Positions 33,488 to 45,200 of a DNA stretch of 64,000 nucleotides are shown piece after piece. Below the pieces are notes generated by a model, which was not told where the DNA came from, searched no databases, and saw only the letters and a program-made list of their open reading frames with translations. The translations under genes and the position numbers were made by a program. The DNA lies in NCBI RefSeq assembly GCF_019649055.1, contig NW_026570249.1:744001-808000 (forward strand), read 5' to 3'. This DNA comes from Paramacrobiotus metropolitanus. Its lineage: Eukaryota > Tardigrada > Eutardigrada > Parachela > Macrobiotidae. Numbering within the stretch: position 1 is the stretch's first letter; each line of letters opens with the position of its first letter.

Positions 33488-35515
33488 GTATCTTTATCTT
33501 TATATTCATACAATCTTACCGACCAAAACGTATTTATGCGCCGTTTTTATAGACTCGTCAACGCGTGGTCAGTTTTAGTCCAGCTTGGTCTTAAAAAATT
33601 CCATATTTTCCATAGGTGTGCCAATAGATTTTTGTTTTTTTTAATTAACCAGTGGTCAGAAGATGGTTCCACCAGGTCTTAAGTATAGGAAACGTAAAGA
33701 GCACTCGAAGAAGTATTCACTACTGCAGTCTGCACAGCAACACAAAGTAAGTACTCGTACTTAACATGATGACTGTAACCACGGAGACTATAGCGGATAC
33801 ATATTAATACTTCCTTTTTAGTATAAATAATAATTGTTACGAGGTATGTGAGCAATAAATTAGTACCCAAACGTCCATAAAAGGTACATCGCCCAGTATG
33901 TCGCTTACACAGTATCTATACGTCACAACGTAAAAACATCAGAAGTCAGAACGTCAAAAAAACAGAACGTCAGGTAATCCGAACGTGAAAAATCAAAAAC
34001 GTCAGAAATTTAGAACGTAAGAATATCAGACGTTAGAACGTCAGAAGGTCAGAATGTCAGAACGTGGAAAATTAAAAAACGTCAGAACGTCAGAAATTCA
34101 AAATGTCAGAACGTTAGAACGTCAGAATGTCAGAACGTTAGAACGTCAGAATATCAGAACGTTAAAACGTCAGAAGGTCTGAAAGTCAGAACGTGAAAAA
34201 TGAAAACGTCAGAACGTCAGAAATTCAGAATGTCAGAATATCAGAACGTTACAACGTCCGAATATTAGAACGTTAGAACGTCAGAAGGTCAGAAAGTCAG
34301 AACGTGAAAAATTAAAAACGTCAGAGCGTCAGAAATTCAGAATGTCAGAACGTTAGAACGTCAGAATGTCAGAACGTTAGAACGTCAGAATATCAGAACG
34401 TTAGAACGTCAGAAAGTCAGAACGTGAAAAATTAAAAACGTCAGAACGTCAGAAATTCAGAATGTCAGAATATCAGAACGTTACAACGTCCGAATATTAG
34501 AACGTTAGAACGTCAGAAGGTCAAAAAGTCAGAACGTGAAAAATTAAAAACGTCCAAAATTCAGAACGTCAGAATATCAGAACGTTAGAACGTCAGAATA
34601 TCAGAACGTTAGACCTTCAGAAGGTCAGGAAGTCGAAACGTGAAAAATTAAAAACGTCAGAACGTCGGAAATTCAGAACGTCAGAACTTTAAAACGTTAG
34701 AAGGTCAGAACGTAAGAACGTCCGAAGGAAAAAAATTAAACCTTAGAACGTTATTACGTCTTATGAAATACGACTACGAAAGCGTATATACGATTTCAAT
34801 CTTAGTCTTAAATAAATCACATTTTCCATACCTTCCCAATTATCCAAAATTTTTACAATTTCCTGTGTGCTTATGTCTCATTTGAAAATATTCATAATTT
34901 CCAGTACTTAAGTGCCGAGCGCGAATGCGCGAGGCTACCTTGTATTTAGCGTATTTATGCGCCAAGCGTATTTATGCGCCGTTTTAATAGGCTCGTCAAC
35001 GCGTGGTCAGTTTAAGTCCAGCTTGGTCTTAAAAAATTCCATATTTTCCATAGGTGTGCCAATAGATTTTTGTTTGTTTTTATTACCCAGTGGTCAGAAG
35101 ATGGTTTCACCAGGTCTTAAGTATAGGAAACGTAAAGAGCACTCGAAGAAGTAAGTATTCACTGCACAGTTATGAAAAGCCCATAACACAATGACTGTAA
35201 CCACGGAGACTATAACGGATACATAAATACTTCTTTTTTAATGTAGATTGTAGATGAAAAATTATTATGTGAGCAGCAAATTACGTAAACCTCCATAAAA
35301 GGTAAAGTACATTGCCCAGTATGCCGCCTACACAGTATCTATACGTCAGAACGTAAAAACATCAGAAGTCAGGACGCCAAAAGACAGAACGTCAGGTAAT
35401 CCGAACGTGAAAAATTAATAACGTCTGAACGTGAAAAATCAAAAACGTCAGAAATTCAGAACGTCAGAAATTCAGAACGTCTGAATAGTATCAGAATGTC
35501 AGAATACTAGGAAAG
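33488..35515 (+). repeat. Higher-order satellite, left block
   Basis: Two units of a composite repeat. Each has a conserved core of about 400 bp (33488-33925 and 34901-35340) and an array of degenerate 8-mers, consensus CGTCAGAA (33926-34750 and 35341-35515). Core landmarks are CTTAAGTGCCGAGCGCG at the start (missing in the first core), TATTTATGCGCCGTTTT, CCAGCTTGGTCTTAAAAAAT, ATAGGTGTGCCAATAGATTT, CACCAGGTCTTAAGTATAGG and TGACTGTAACCACGGAGACT. Arrays mix CGTCAGAA, CGTTAGAA, TATCAGAA and GTGAAAAATTAAAAA variants. No core encodes a conserved protein. Confidence 0.85.
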
Positions 35516-36134
35516 TGCCCTTGCTTTTTGCGGGCACTGCAAGACCGAAGCGTAGCAGGACTACGTATGTACAGAGTGATTGGCACCCCTTTTTCTGTCG
35601 GCAATCCTCCTCGATTATTTAATGCTCTCGTCCCGGTTGGTACAATTTTTAGTACAGTGACAAGTGAAATCTCGGCCTCTGCCCCCGGTACGCATTTACG
35701 TAAAATTTTGCAGATAAGTGAATGTTTCGAATACATGTTTTGAAATTACAAAAAATTTTAATTTCTTCAGCTCTTGTGGAATAATTTATGCCGGTTCATG
35801 CAGAGCTGTGGGAGGTCACTGCCACAATATGAACATATGCAAAATAGTCAGTGGTAGAATTATCTGCTGAATACGGTGTAAAGTGTTGGATTTGGTACTG
35901 GACAGTGTCTGGAACACCCCGTTAGGATACTGATGTCTCAAAATGTTTAGCAGACACCGGTATGTTGTTACTGTCACTATCGAATAATGATTTCATTATT
36001 GACAGCTCAATCCATCGCTTGTGAATGGCAAATACGCCCTCATGGACGCTTTTGTAGCGCTCTTTTGCCATTTTTCCCTAAAGGGAAAAGCAATAAGTAA
36101 TCTTTTGATCATATCGGGGAGATGTCCACCGACC

Positions 36135-36425
36135 AATGCATACGGTTAACGTGTATATGTGCGCATCCAGGCTGCAAACATCACCATGCATATTTGCCTT
36201 TCGCGGTGGTTGCCGACGCACAGACACCATGAATTACGCGTGGCTTGAGTATATACGGCCAGCGTGCATATGTGCATCAGGTAAACAAATACCACCGCGC
36301 ATATGTGCATTTGGTGGCGGTGATCGACGCACAGACACCGTGAATTACGTTTGGCTTGAGTATATACGGCAGGCGTGCATATGTGCATCAGGTAAACTAG
36401 GAAAATGCACCGAACTGTGCATTGG
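36135..36425 (+). repeat. 111-bp tandem duplication (about 2.6 units)
   Basis: Two GACGCACAGACACC landmarks at 36215 and 36326 give the period. Units share GTGAATTACG..GGCTTGAGTATATACGGC and GCGTGCATATGTGCATCAGG. A further part-unit (CCACCGCGCATATGTGCATT to GACGCACAGACACC) occurs at about 37667-37715, 1.3 kb away. Even spacing of ORF-like frames over it is a by-product of the period (111 = 3 x 37). Confidence 0.7.
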
Positions 36426-36887
36426 TTGACCGGAGCGCAGCTCTTATTAAGGTTGAAGACTGAAAGTGTCTGTAACGGCTAATTTGTAAAAGTTTGTTTT
36501 TCAATGGGCAGAGCAGAAAATAACATGGCAGATGCAGTGTGGTAGCATGTCCGAATATCACCATTAGGGCCACGGGTTGCCAGTGCCACTCCGGGTTGTT
36601 GGCATGGGGTGTACGGCAGCAAAACATTTTTCCGAGACGGGGAATGGGAGGATTTTGCCGGTCACATACATACAAAGGGCATGCCGCGAGGCGAATGCTT
36701 GCAGCGAAGCGCGGAGGCCATTTTATGGTTGTTCACTTTTTCACCCGGCTGCATTTTGGGAAAAAAATTGCAGAATTTCGACTGTATGCAAAAATCAGGT
36801 ACTGGTGTCACCAACGTCTTGGCAAGCTGGCGGCAGTCTTTGGTGGTTTAAGAAAACAGTGGGGATGAGACGTGTGGTTGCAGTAGC

Positions 36888-37271
36888 CAGTGACTAAACG
36901 AAATTCCATCGACCTCGGACTTTTCTTAAAGCAAATCTGACCTCGGGATAATTTTCAGCGAATTTTTCTGATATAGAAAACCATTTTTTAAACTGTTTTT
37001 TAAAGGAAAAATTTCTGACTGCCGGGGTCCTATAAGCCACCGACTTGTCAAAAGTGTTTGAAATGCAAAAATAAGAGTTTTGTTAGTGGCGCCATTGCAG
37101 CCACCCAAGGTTATTGAGGTGCGTATGGGGCCCCGACAGTCGAAATTTTTTCTTTCAGAAACAATTTTGAAAAATGGTTTCTATATCAGAAAAATGCGCT
37201 GAAAATGATCCCGAGGTCAGATTTGCTCTAAGAAAAGTCCAGAGGTCGATGGGAGTCTCGTTTAGTCATTG
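36888..37271. mobile_element. hAT-like MITE with 8-bp target duplication
   Basis: A 384-bp foldback: the first and last about 100 bp are inverted copies (ATTCCATCGACCTCGG, AATCTGACCTCGG, TTTTCAGCG, TTCTGATATAGAAACCA). Tips read CAGTGACTAAACGA and, inverted, CAATGACTAAACGA. GCAGTAGC is present immediately on both sides (36880-36887 and 37272-37279). An 8-bp duplication and CA..TG tips are the signature of hAT superfamily insertion. No coding capacity. Confidence 0.8.
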
Positions 37272-37765
37272 GCAGTAGCTGAAATATGCTGTGATGAATT
37301 GCCAGTAGCCACTCGATCATCACAGCAGACATGTCCGCTTTTAGGTTTAAAAAAGCTTTAATTTGAGGTATTTGGGATGCCGATGCATGTCGTCGTATTC
37401 ATGACCTATGGCGTAGTTACAATGCTTTTCAATACAGCAGTGTACCTATATAAACAGCGCACATCCACTCATAAAATTTAATCATAATCCCGTATTCGCC
37501 AGGGACGTTTGGAGCAGAACTATGACGTCATTTTTTACTTCCGCTTATGACGTCATCGTTTACTTCCGTAACAAACAGACAGACAGACACTTTTTCATTT
37601 CGCCTGAATTAGATGACCTTCGCTGCGCTCCGGTCGATGACCTTCGCTGCGCTCCGGTCGACAAATACCACCGCGCATATGTGCATTTGGTGGCGGTGAC
37701 CGACGCACAGACACCACATTTTTCATTTTCCTTGAACACAGAAGACCTTCGCTACGCTTCGGTCG

Positions 37766-40700
37766 ATCAGAACGTTAGAACGTCAGAACATTAGAACGTC
37801 AGAAGGTCAGAACGTAAAAAACTAAAAACGTCAGAACGTCAGAAGTTCAGAACGCCAGAATATCAGACCGTCAGAACGTTAGAACGTCAGAACAGCAGAA
37901 CGTCAGAATGTGAAAAATAAAACGTCAAAAGGTCAGAACCTCAGAACGTGAAAAATTAAAAACGTCAAAATGTCAGAAATTCAGAACGTCAGAATAACAA
38001 AACGTTAGAACGTCAGAACATCAGGATGTCAGATTGTGAAAAGTGAAAAAACGTCAGAAAGTAAGAACGTCAGAAGTTAAGAACGTCAGAAGGTCAGAAC
38101 GTTAGAAAATCCGAACGTGAAACATCAGAACGTCAGAACATCAGAGCGTTAAAAATTAAAACCTTAGAACGTTAATACGCCTTATAAAACACTACTACGA
38201 AAGCGTAGATCTGATTTCAATCTTAGTCTATTTTCTTTATATACTTCTATTAATAATGACCTTTCCAAAACAAAGCCAATGCTACCCAGTACTTAAGTGC
38301 CGAGCGCGGATGCGCGAGGCTACCTTGTCTTTATATTCATACAAGCTTACCGACCAAAGCGTATTTATGCGCCGTTTTTAACTCCTCGATAACTCGTGGT
38401 CAGTTTAAGTCTAGCTTGGTCTTAAAAAATTCCATATTTTCCATAGGTGTGCCAATAGATTTTTGTTTGTTTTTAATAACCAGTGGTCAAAAGATGGTTT
38501 CATCAGGTCTTAAGCACAGGAAACGTAAAGAGCAGTAGAAGAAGTATTCACTGCACAGCAATAACAAGTGCTTTAAAACATAATGACTGTAACCACGGAG
38601 ACTATAGCGGATGCATAAATACTCTTTAGGTAGAATTATATATTTTTACTGTACGTCATGCAAAAGTCCATACGTATTTCAGAGCGTCAAAACGTCAGAA
38701 ATTCAATACGTATGAACGTCAGAACGTAACACCGTCAGAACGTCACAAAGTAAAAACATCGGAACGTTAGAACGCCAGAACGTCATAAAGTAAGAACATC
38801 AGAACGTTAGAACGTCAGAACGTCATAACTTTAGAACGTCATATAATCAGAACGTTATAACGTTAGACGTCAGAACGTCAGAACGTTAGAACGTCAGAAC
38901 GTTAGAACGTTACAACGTCAGAACGCCAGAACGTTAGAACGTCAGAACGTTATTAGAACGTCAGAACGCCAGAACGCCAGAACGTCATAACGTCAGAACG
39001 TCATAACGTCAGAAGGGCAAAACGTCATAAAGTAAGAACGTTAGAACGTCAGAACATCAGAACTTCAGAACGTGAAAAATTAAAATTGTCAGAACGTCAG
39101 AAATTCCAAACGTCAGCCTTTATATATTTATAATGGCCTTTCCAAAACATGCCAATACTATCCAATACTTAAGTGCCGAGCGCGGATGCGCGAGGCTACC
39201 TTGTCTTTTCTTTATATTCATACAAGCTTACCGACCAAAGCGTATTTATGCGCCGTTTTAATAGGCTCGTCAACGCGTGGTCAGTTTAAGTCCAGCTTGG
39301 TCTTAAAAAATTCCATATTTTCCATAGGTGTGCCAATAGATTTTTGTTTTTTTTTATTAACCAATGGTCAGAAGATGGTTTCACCAGGTCTTAAGTATAG
39401 GAACGTAAAGAGTACTCGAAGAAGTATTCACTGCACAGCAATAAAAAGTACTTACGACTAACATAATGACTGTAACCACGGAGATTATAGCAGATGCACA
39501 AAAATACTTGCTCTTTAGGTAAAATATGTATATTACGTCATGTAAAAGTTCATATGTATTTCAGAGCGTCGAAACGTCAGAAATTCAAAACGTTAGAACG
39601 TTAAAACTTTAGAACGTCAAACGTTAGAACGTCAGAACATCATAACGTCAGAACGTTAGAACGTCAAACGTTAGGACGTTAGAACGTCAGAACGTCAGAC
39701 CGTCAGACCGTCAGACCGTCAGACCGTCAGACCGTCAGACCGTCAGACCGTCAAGTCAGACCGTCAGACCGTCAGACCGTCAGACCGTCAGACCGTCAGA
39801 CCGTCAGAACGTCAGAACGTCAGAACGTCAGAACGTCAGAACGTCAGAACGTCAGAACGTCAGAACGTCAGAACGTTAGGACGTTAGAACATCATAACGT
39901 TAGTACGTCAGAACATCAGAACGTTAGAACGTCAGAACGCAAGAACATCAGAAAGTCAGAACGTCAGAACGTCAGAGCGTCAGACCGTCAGACCGTCAGA
40001 ACGTCAGAACGTCAGAACGTTAGGACGTTAGAACATCATAACGTTAGTACGTCAGAACATCAGAACGTTATAGAACGTCAGAACGCCAGAACATCAGAAA
40101 GTCAGAAAGTCAGAACGTCAGAACGTCAGAACCTCAGAGCGTCAGAACGTGAAAAAGTAAAATTGTCAGAACGTGAGAAAGTCCGAACGTCAGCCTTTAT
40201 ATTTGTAATGACCTTTGCAAAACAAAGCCACTACTATCCAGTACTTAAGTGCCGAGCGCGGATGCGCGAGGCTACCTTGTATTCATACACGCTTACCGAC
40301 CAAAGCGTATTTATGCGCCGTTTTTAACTCCTCGATAACTCGTGGTCAGTTTAAGTCCAGCTTGGTCTTAAAAAATTCCATATTTTTCATAGGTGTGCCA
40401 ATAGATTTTTGTTTGTTTTTAATAACCAGTGGTCAGAAGATGGTTTCCCCAGGTCTTAAGTATAGCAAACGTAAAGAGCACTCAAAAAAGTATTCACTGC
40501 ACAGCAATAAAAAGTGCTTTAAAACATAATGTCTGTAACCACGGAGACTATAGCGGATGCATAAATACTTGCTCTTTAGGTAAAATTATATATTATTACG
40601 TCATGCAAACGTCCATACGTGTTTCGTACTTTAGAGCGTCAAAACGTCAGAAATTCAATACGTATGAACGTAAGAACGTAACACCGTCAGAACGTTAGAA

Positions 40701-41021
40701 CGTCAGAACGTGAGAATGTTAGAACGTCAGAACGTGATAAAGTAAGAACATCGGAACGTAAGAACGTCATGAAGTACGAACAGCAGAACGTTAGAACGTA
40801 AGAACGTCAGAACGTCAGAACGTCATACAGTAAGAACATCAGAACGTCATAAAGTAATAACATCAGAACGTTAGAATGTCAGAACATCAGAACTTCTGAA
40901 CGTGAAAAATTGTCAGAACGTCAGAAATTCCGAACGTCAGCCTTTGTATATTTATTTAAAACAAAGCCAATACTATCCAGTACTTAAGTGCCGAGCGCGG
41001 ATGCGCGAGGCTACCTTGTAA
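37766..41021 (+). repeat. Higher-order satellite, right block
   Basis: Continues the composite repeat. 8-mer arrays lie at 37766-38165, 38686-39115, 39566-40195 and 40636-40945, with cores at 38286-38690, 39163-39565 and 40235-40640 and the head of another core truncated at 40979-41021. Core starts are about 0.74-1.07 kb apart, so the repeated unit is core plus array. Arrays differ in length and variant content, while cores differ by scattered substitutions and indels. Confidence 0.87.
39680..39875 (+). repeat. Homogenised 8-mer tract: (CCGTCAGA)n then (ACGTCAGA)n
   Basis: The most regular part of the satellite: about a dozen near-perfect CCGTCAGA units, one interrupted by a CAAGT insertion, followed directly by about ten perfect ACGTCAGA units. 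A sharp switch of variant with almost no mixed units suggests recent slippage or unequal exchange. A shorter copy of the pair recurs at about 39955-40020. Confidence 0.8.
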
Positions 41022-42212
41022 TGAATAATTTATTAGCATGTACACTTAAAAATGTGGCAGATATGTATTCTTGTAAAGATGCATGGTTACGTCGTATGAT
41101 GCAGTATCACGATACGCTACCGCCTCATTAAGAGCAAAATTAAAAAAAACGCTTTTATTAAAGGTAGGACCGTTTGGGGGTAAAAAAAAAGCATCAATTA
41201 ACAGGATAAACTATGTCCAGTCAGTCGTGATATGCGTATTCCCATACAGATGACGTGAAGCGTTGGATTTTTTAAAATTTTAAATTGCTACTTGTGTCAA
41301 AAGGCCAGAACGATGAAAGTCTGAAATATCAGATATTTTCGCGAAGCTCGCTTTGGTAATTTAAGATTGCATAGTACACTTTGCTGATTACGACATTGTT
41401 GTAGAGCCTTACTAGTAAATATTCCTGCTGCAGCATAGTGACCTTTGTTGAACAGATAAGGAACACGAACGTAGTCCATATGGATTCAGGCAACTCGACC
41501 TCAGTCCCAAGAAGGTTTGTTGAGGTTCTTTGGACTTTGTGAAGCGGTGTGAGCAACTGAAAGTTGTACTGTATCAACGTTATTCCTTCCTACCCACGAG
41601 AGTGTACGAGTAGTAAGGGGAACGTTGAAGTCAATAGTTATTTTTCGGCGGTTCATCATATTAAATTAGTAAAACTATCCTCCTTGGAGTTTAGATTTCT
41701 ATTCCATACAATTTTTCTGACAGTTTAATATAGTTTGTGCGTTATACACGTGCCGGAAACAATCGGCATCATGGTTTTATATTATCTAAAACTGGCAGTA
41801 TTTGATTTCACTGCATAAACCAAACGCTTTGCAGTTTGTACCGTACTTTGTAGTTTGTAGTACAACGCATGATGCAACAAAGCTTTTAAAGTTTTAAAGC
41901 TTAAAAGGCTAAATTACGATGAATGGATATCCTGATTTTGTACCTGCTGATAGCGTGCTGTTTCACACCATTTGCATTTTGGAGGTGGACTGTTGGACGT
42001 CTCGATTACTCGTTATGAATTTGTATTCTGATTCATTAAAATGTCTTGATCTACGCCAGCTCAACCAGGATCTGTATAGTCTCTTTTTTAACTTTTGGAC
42101 ATTCAGAAATCACATTTATGGTGGATGGGCGGTAGACTGGAAAGCATTTCGATCCCATTCTGCCGAGACGGATTAATCATTGTGATTATTAATCAGCGCG
42201 CCAGTGCACAAT
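41022..42212. other. Intergenic between satellite and Ras gene, no gene seen
   Basis: Unique AT-rich sequence that should contain the Ras paralogue's promoter. The minus-strand frames near 41300-41577 and the plus-strand frame at 41919-42176 match nothing I recognise. Confidence 0.45.
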
Positions 42213-45200
42213 ATGACGGAATATAAGCTCGTTGTCGTCGGTGCCGGAGAAGTTGGCAAAACTGCCGTGACTATACAACTAATTCAAAACCATTTCGCGG
42301 AAGAATACGATCCAACCATAGGAGATGAGTATCACCAGCGAGTGGTGATTGATGGAGAAACCTGCTTGCTGGATATCGTGGACACGGCTGGCCAAGAGAA
42401 ATGCAAAAGTGCGGAGCTTGTAGAACAGTACATGCGGACCGGCGACGGCTTTCTGCTGGTATTCGCCCTCAACGACCCCATATCATTCGAAGACATCTCA
42501 GCGTACCGCGAGCAGATTCGGCGGTAATTAGTAATCACCGTTTGGTCTACAGACGTTTTAGGAAGAGGCCTCACGTACGATGTTTTCCAGTGCGACGGAA
42601 ATGTACTGCATATGACGCAAGCATTACTTTAATGCAAGCAAGCAAGCATTACTTTAATGCTTGCGTCAGATGCAGTACATTAGATTGTGTTCGCCGTACA
42701 GCAACAGTAGACGGTAAACCATATACGGTCCGGTGCGGACCGTATCGGAAGTGCACCGGAGAAGACGTTGTGTGTTCGCAACTGTTTGGGACCGTACGAT
42801 ATACCACGCACGATTACCGTTCTTCATTTTTAATTTTTTGGGAAGATCTTAGACGTAGCAGCATTTTTAACATCTGAGTTCAAATTTCTTTCAGTGAAAA
42901 TGCGTTTCTTTATTATTGCCCATTTATTGAGATCAGGACGAATAGACAGAAGACAATTTACCGCACTAAGACTCCTTAAAAGAAGACAGGATGAAGCGTA
43001 TTACCGTGAAAAGCAGGAGGCTTGGATCGAAAAACCTTTTCATCTCGACCGCTTCTCGGATTTGGATTGTTGGAGGATGTTTCGAGTCCGGAAGGATGAT
43101 ATAGATCGCCTACGGATGGCTTTGCGCATCCCGGATCTCGTTCGTACTGTAGAACGAGATAGAAGTACTGGTGTAGAGGCCTTGTGTATTTTGTTACGAA
43201 GGATGTCGTATCCTAATCGATGGTGTGATCTTCGGAGTATTTTCGGAAGATCTCATGGGTCTCTGGCGCGAATATTTTATCATACGCTGCGATTGGTTGA
43301 CTGTCACTGGTCCCGATTGCTCTCTGCCCTTAACCAGCCTTGGCTAACTCAGGGAGACTTTGACGAGTTCTCTCGGGCTATCACAGCAAAAGGCGTTTTT
43401 TCCGCTTCTGTTTCTTCGGAATCTTTAATAATTTCACACATTTCAGTCAGAAGGGACTCCATCCGCCCGTACTGCTCTTCACTACCACTCCGGCTTTTAT
43501 TCCGCAAATCCTTGGCTTTAAACCAAGCTACCAAATTTGCAAACCGCTCCTTGACGGCTCTGTCTGTGAGAGGTTTTGGGAAAATCTGTAAAACGATAGT
43601 TGTAGTTGCACGTAGCATTGCACGGCTAAAATCTAAATGCATGCAATTTTAGTCAACTGATTTTCTCTTAATTTTTACCTTGGTCTCGTTGAGCGATCGC
43701 ACGATGTCTTTCCAGGCAGCGGTCCTGTTATCAGCAACGTAGGGATTGTAGTGTTTGATCAAATCAAGGAGAGCCAGGTCAGAGGTTGCATTGAACCGAC
43801 ACTTCAGTGGGCGCACATTAGGGATATCTTGATTAGTTTCTCCTGTATCTGCATCCATCGCGATAACTTCATAGTCAGAACCAATCTACAAAACCGTCTC
43901 AAACATCCGACATTCAAATCGTTTCGCATTCGGGCGCCAAATAAATCCACAGGATGTAGCAAGAGTTTTGGTTTAGAAAGAAATCATTAGAGTTTTTCAC
44001 AAAAATCCCATTTCGTCTTTGTTTACACAGCGAAGTACATGAATGTATAAACAACCAATCAGAATTCTGGGATTCGCAAGATCGAGCGGACGGTTTATCG
44101 AAGTATATGCCAGCTAAGGCGGCTGCAGTTTCGCAAGGACGAACGTTACGCCCACGAAAGCATAACGATAGGATCACGACTTACCGTTATTCCTATCGTC
44201 AAACGATCCGATAAGGGTACGCCGTGATGACGTGCACGAGCCTATCGTATATCGTACGGTCTATCGTATGGCTTTTTTTACGTGCGAACACAATCTATTT
44301 CCGTCGCACTGGAAAACATCGTACGTGAGGCCTCTTCCTAAAACGTCTGTAGACCAAACGGTGATTACTAATTACCGCCCCATTGCAATTTTGCATGCCA
44401 TTTCAAAAATTTTTGAAAGGTGCATTGCGAACTATTTACGATGCTTCCTGGAAAATAACTGCTTGTTAAGTGAAAACCAGTTTGGATTCCGTGCCAAACG
44501 TAACACGGAATTGCAGTGTTTGATTTTTTCGAAATTTGTTAAAGACTTTATTGATACCGGAATTAAAGTTGATGCGATAATGTTAGACTGTACTAAAGCT
44601 TTCGATCGGGTAGATCACCGTTCCTTGTTGACAACACTCGGTTTGTTTGGTATTGACCCCGACGTTATTAGTTTGTTGGATAATTATTTGATCGGGAGGC
44701 AACAGATTGTAGTCGTGAATGGTGCATTTTCCAAAAGCGGGATAACTACCAGCGGAGTACCACAAGGTTCAGTATTAGGCCCAATACTGTTTATTTGCGA
44801 AATTAACGGGTTGGTGTTTGTTCTGCTCAATGGTAGCAGGATTTTTATTTTTGCTGATGATGTTTTGAATATTGTGTTCTTATGCAGGCCTTTAATAACG
44901 GGTGACGACTACACGAAATTCCAGGAAGATATTGATGCCGTATATAATTCGGCTCTTGCTAAACGATTGACCTTTAACCCGAAAAAATCAGTGCACATGC
45001 GCTTTTCCATAAAGCGAAGTTTGAATGACGTACATAAATACGTTCTAAACAACGTTGAGATTGAAAATCGGCCTATCGCCAATATTTAGGATTGTTGGTC
45101 GATCGAAAACTACGGTGGAGTGAACACACGAGTAATTTGTGTACTGTATCGGCTCGCACATTTTAATGAAAAGGGTTGATTTATTGGACAGATCCAGAAG

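Larger units (their letters stand above)
35516..37765. other. Non-satellite segment interrupting the 8-mer array
   Basis: The 8-mer array stops at about 35515 and resumes at 37766. The segment holds a 111-bp duplication (36135-36425), a hAT-like MITE (36888-37271), and short repeats of GACCTTCGCTGCGCTCCGGT near 37615-37660. No gene is supported; the overlapping open frames at 36539-36897 have no family features. Confidence 0.6.

Noticed and set aside
34912-40529. Similar open frames containing QKMVSPGLKYRKRKEHSKK in several satellite cores
   Set aside because: The frame is broken by indels and stops in some cores, there is no start-to-stop conservation, and the sequence is part of a non-coding satellite unit.
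33926-40945. CRISPR-like regular repeat array
   Set aside because: The repeat unit is 8 bp with no spacers, the genome is eukaryotic, and variants form a satellite.
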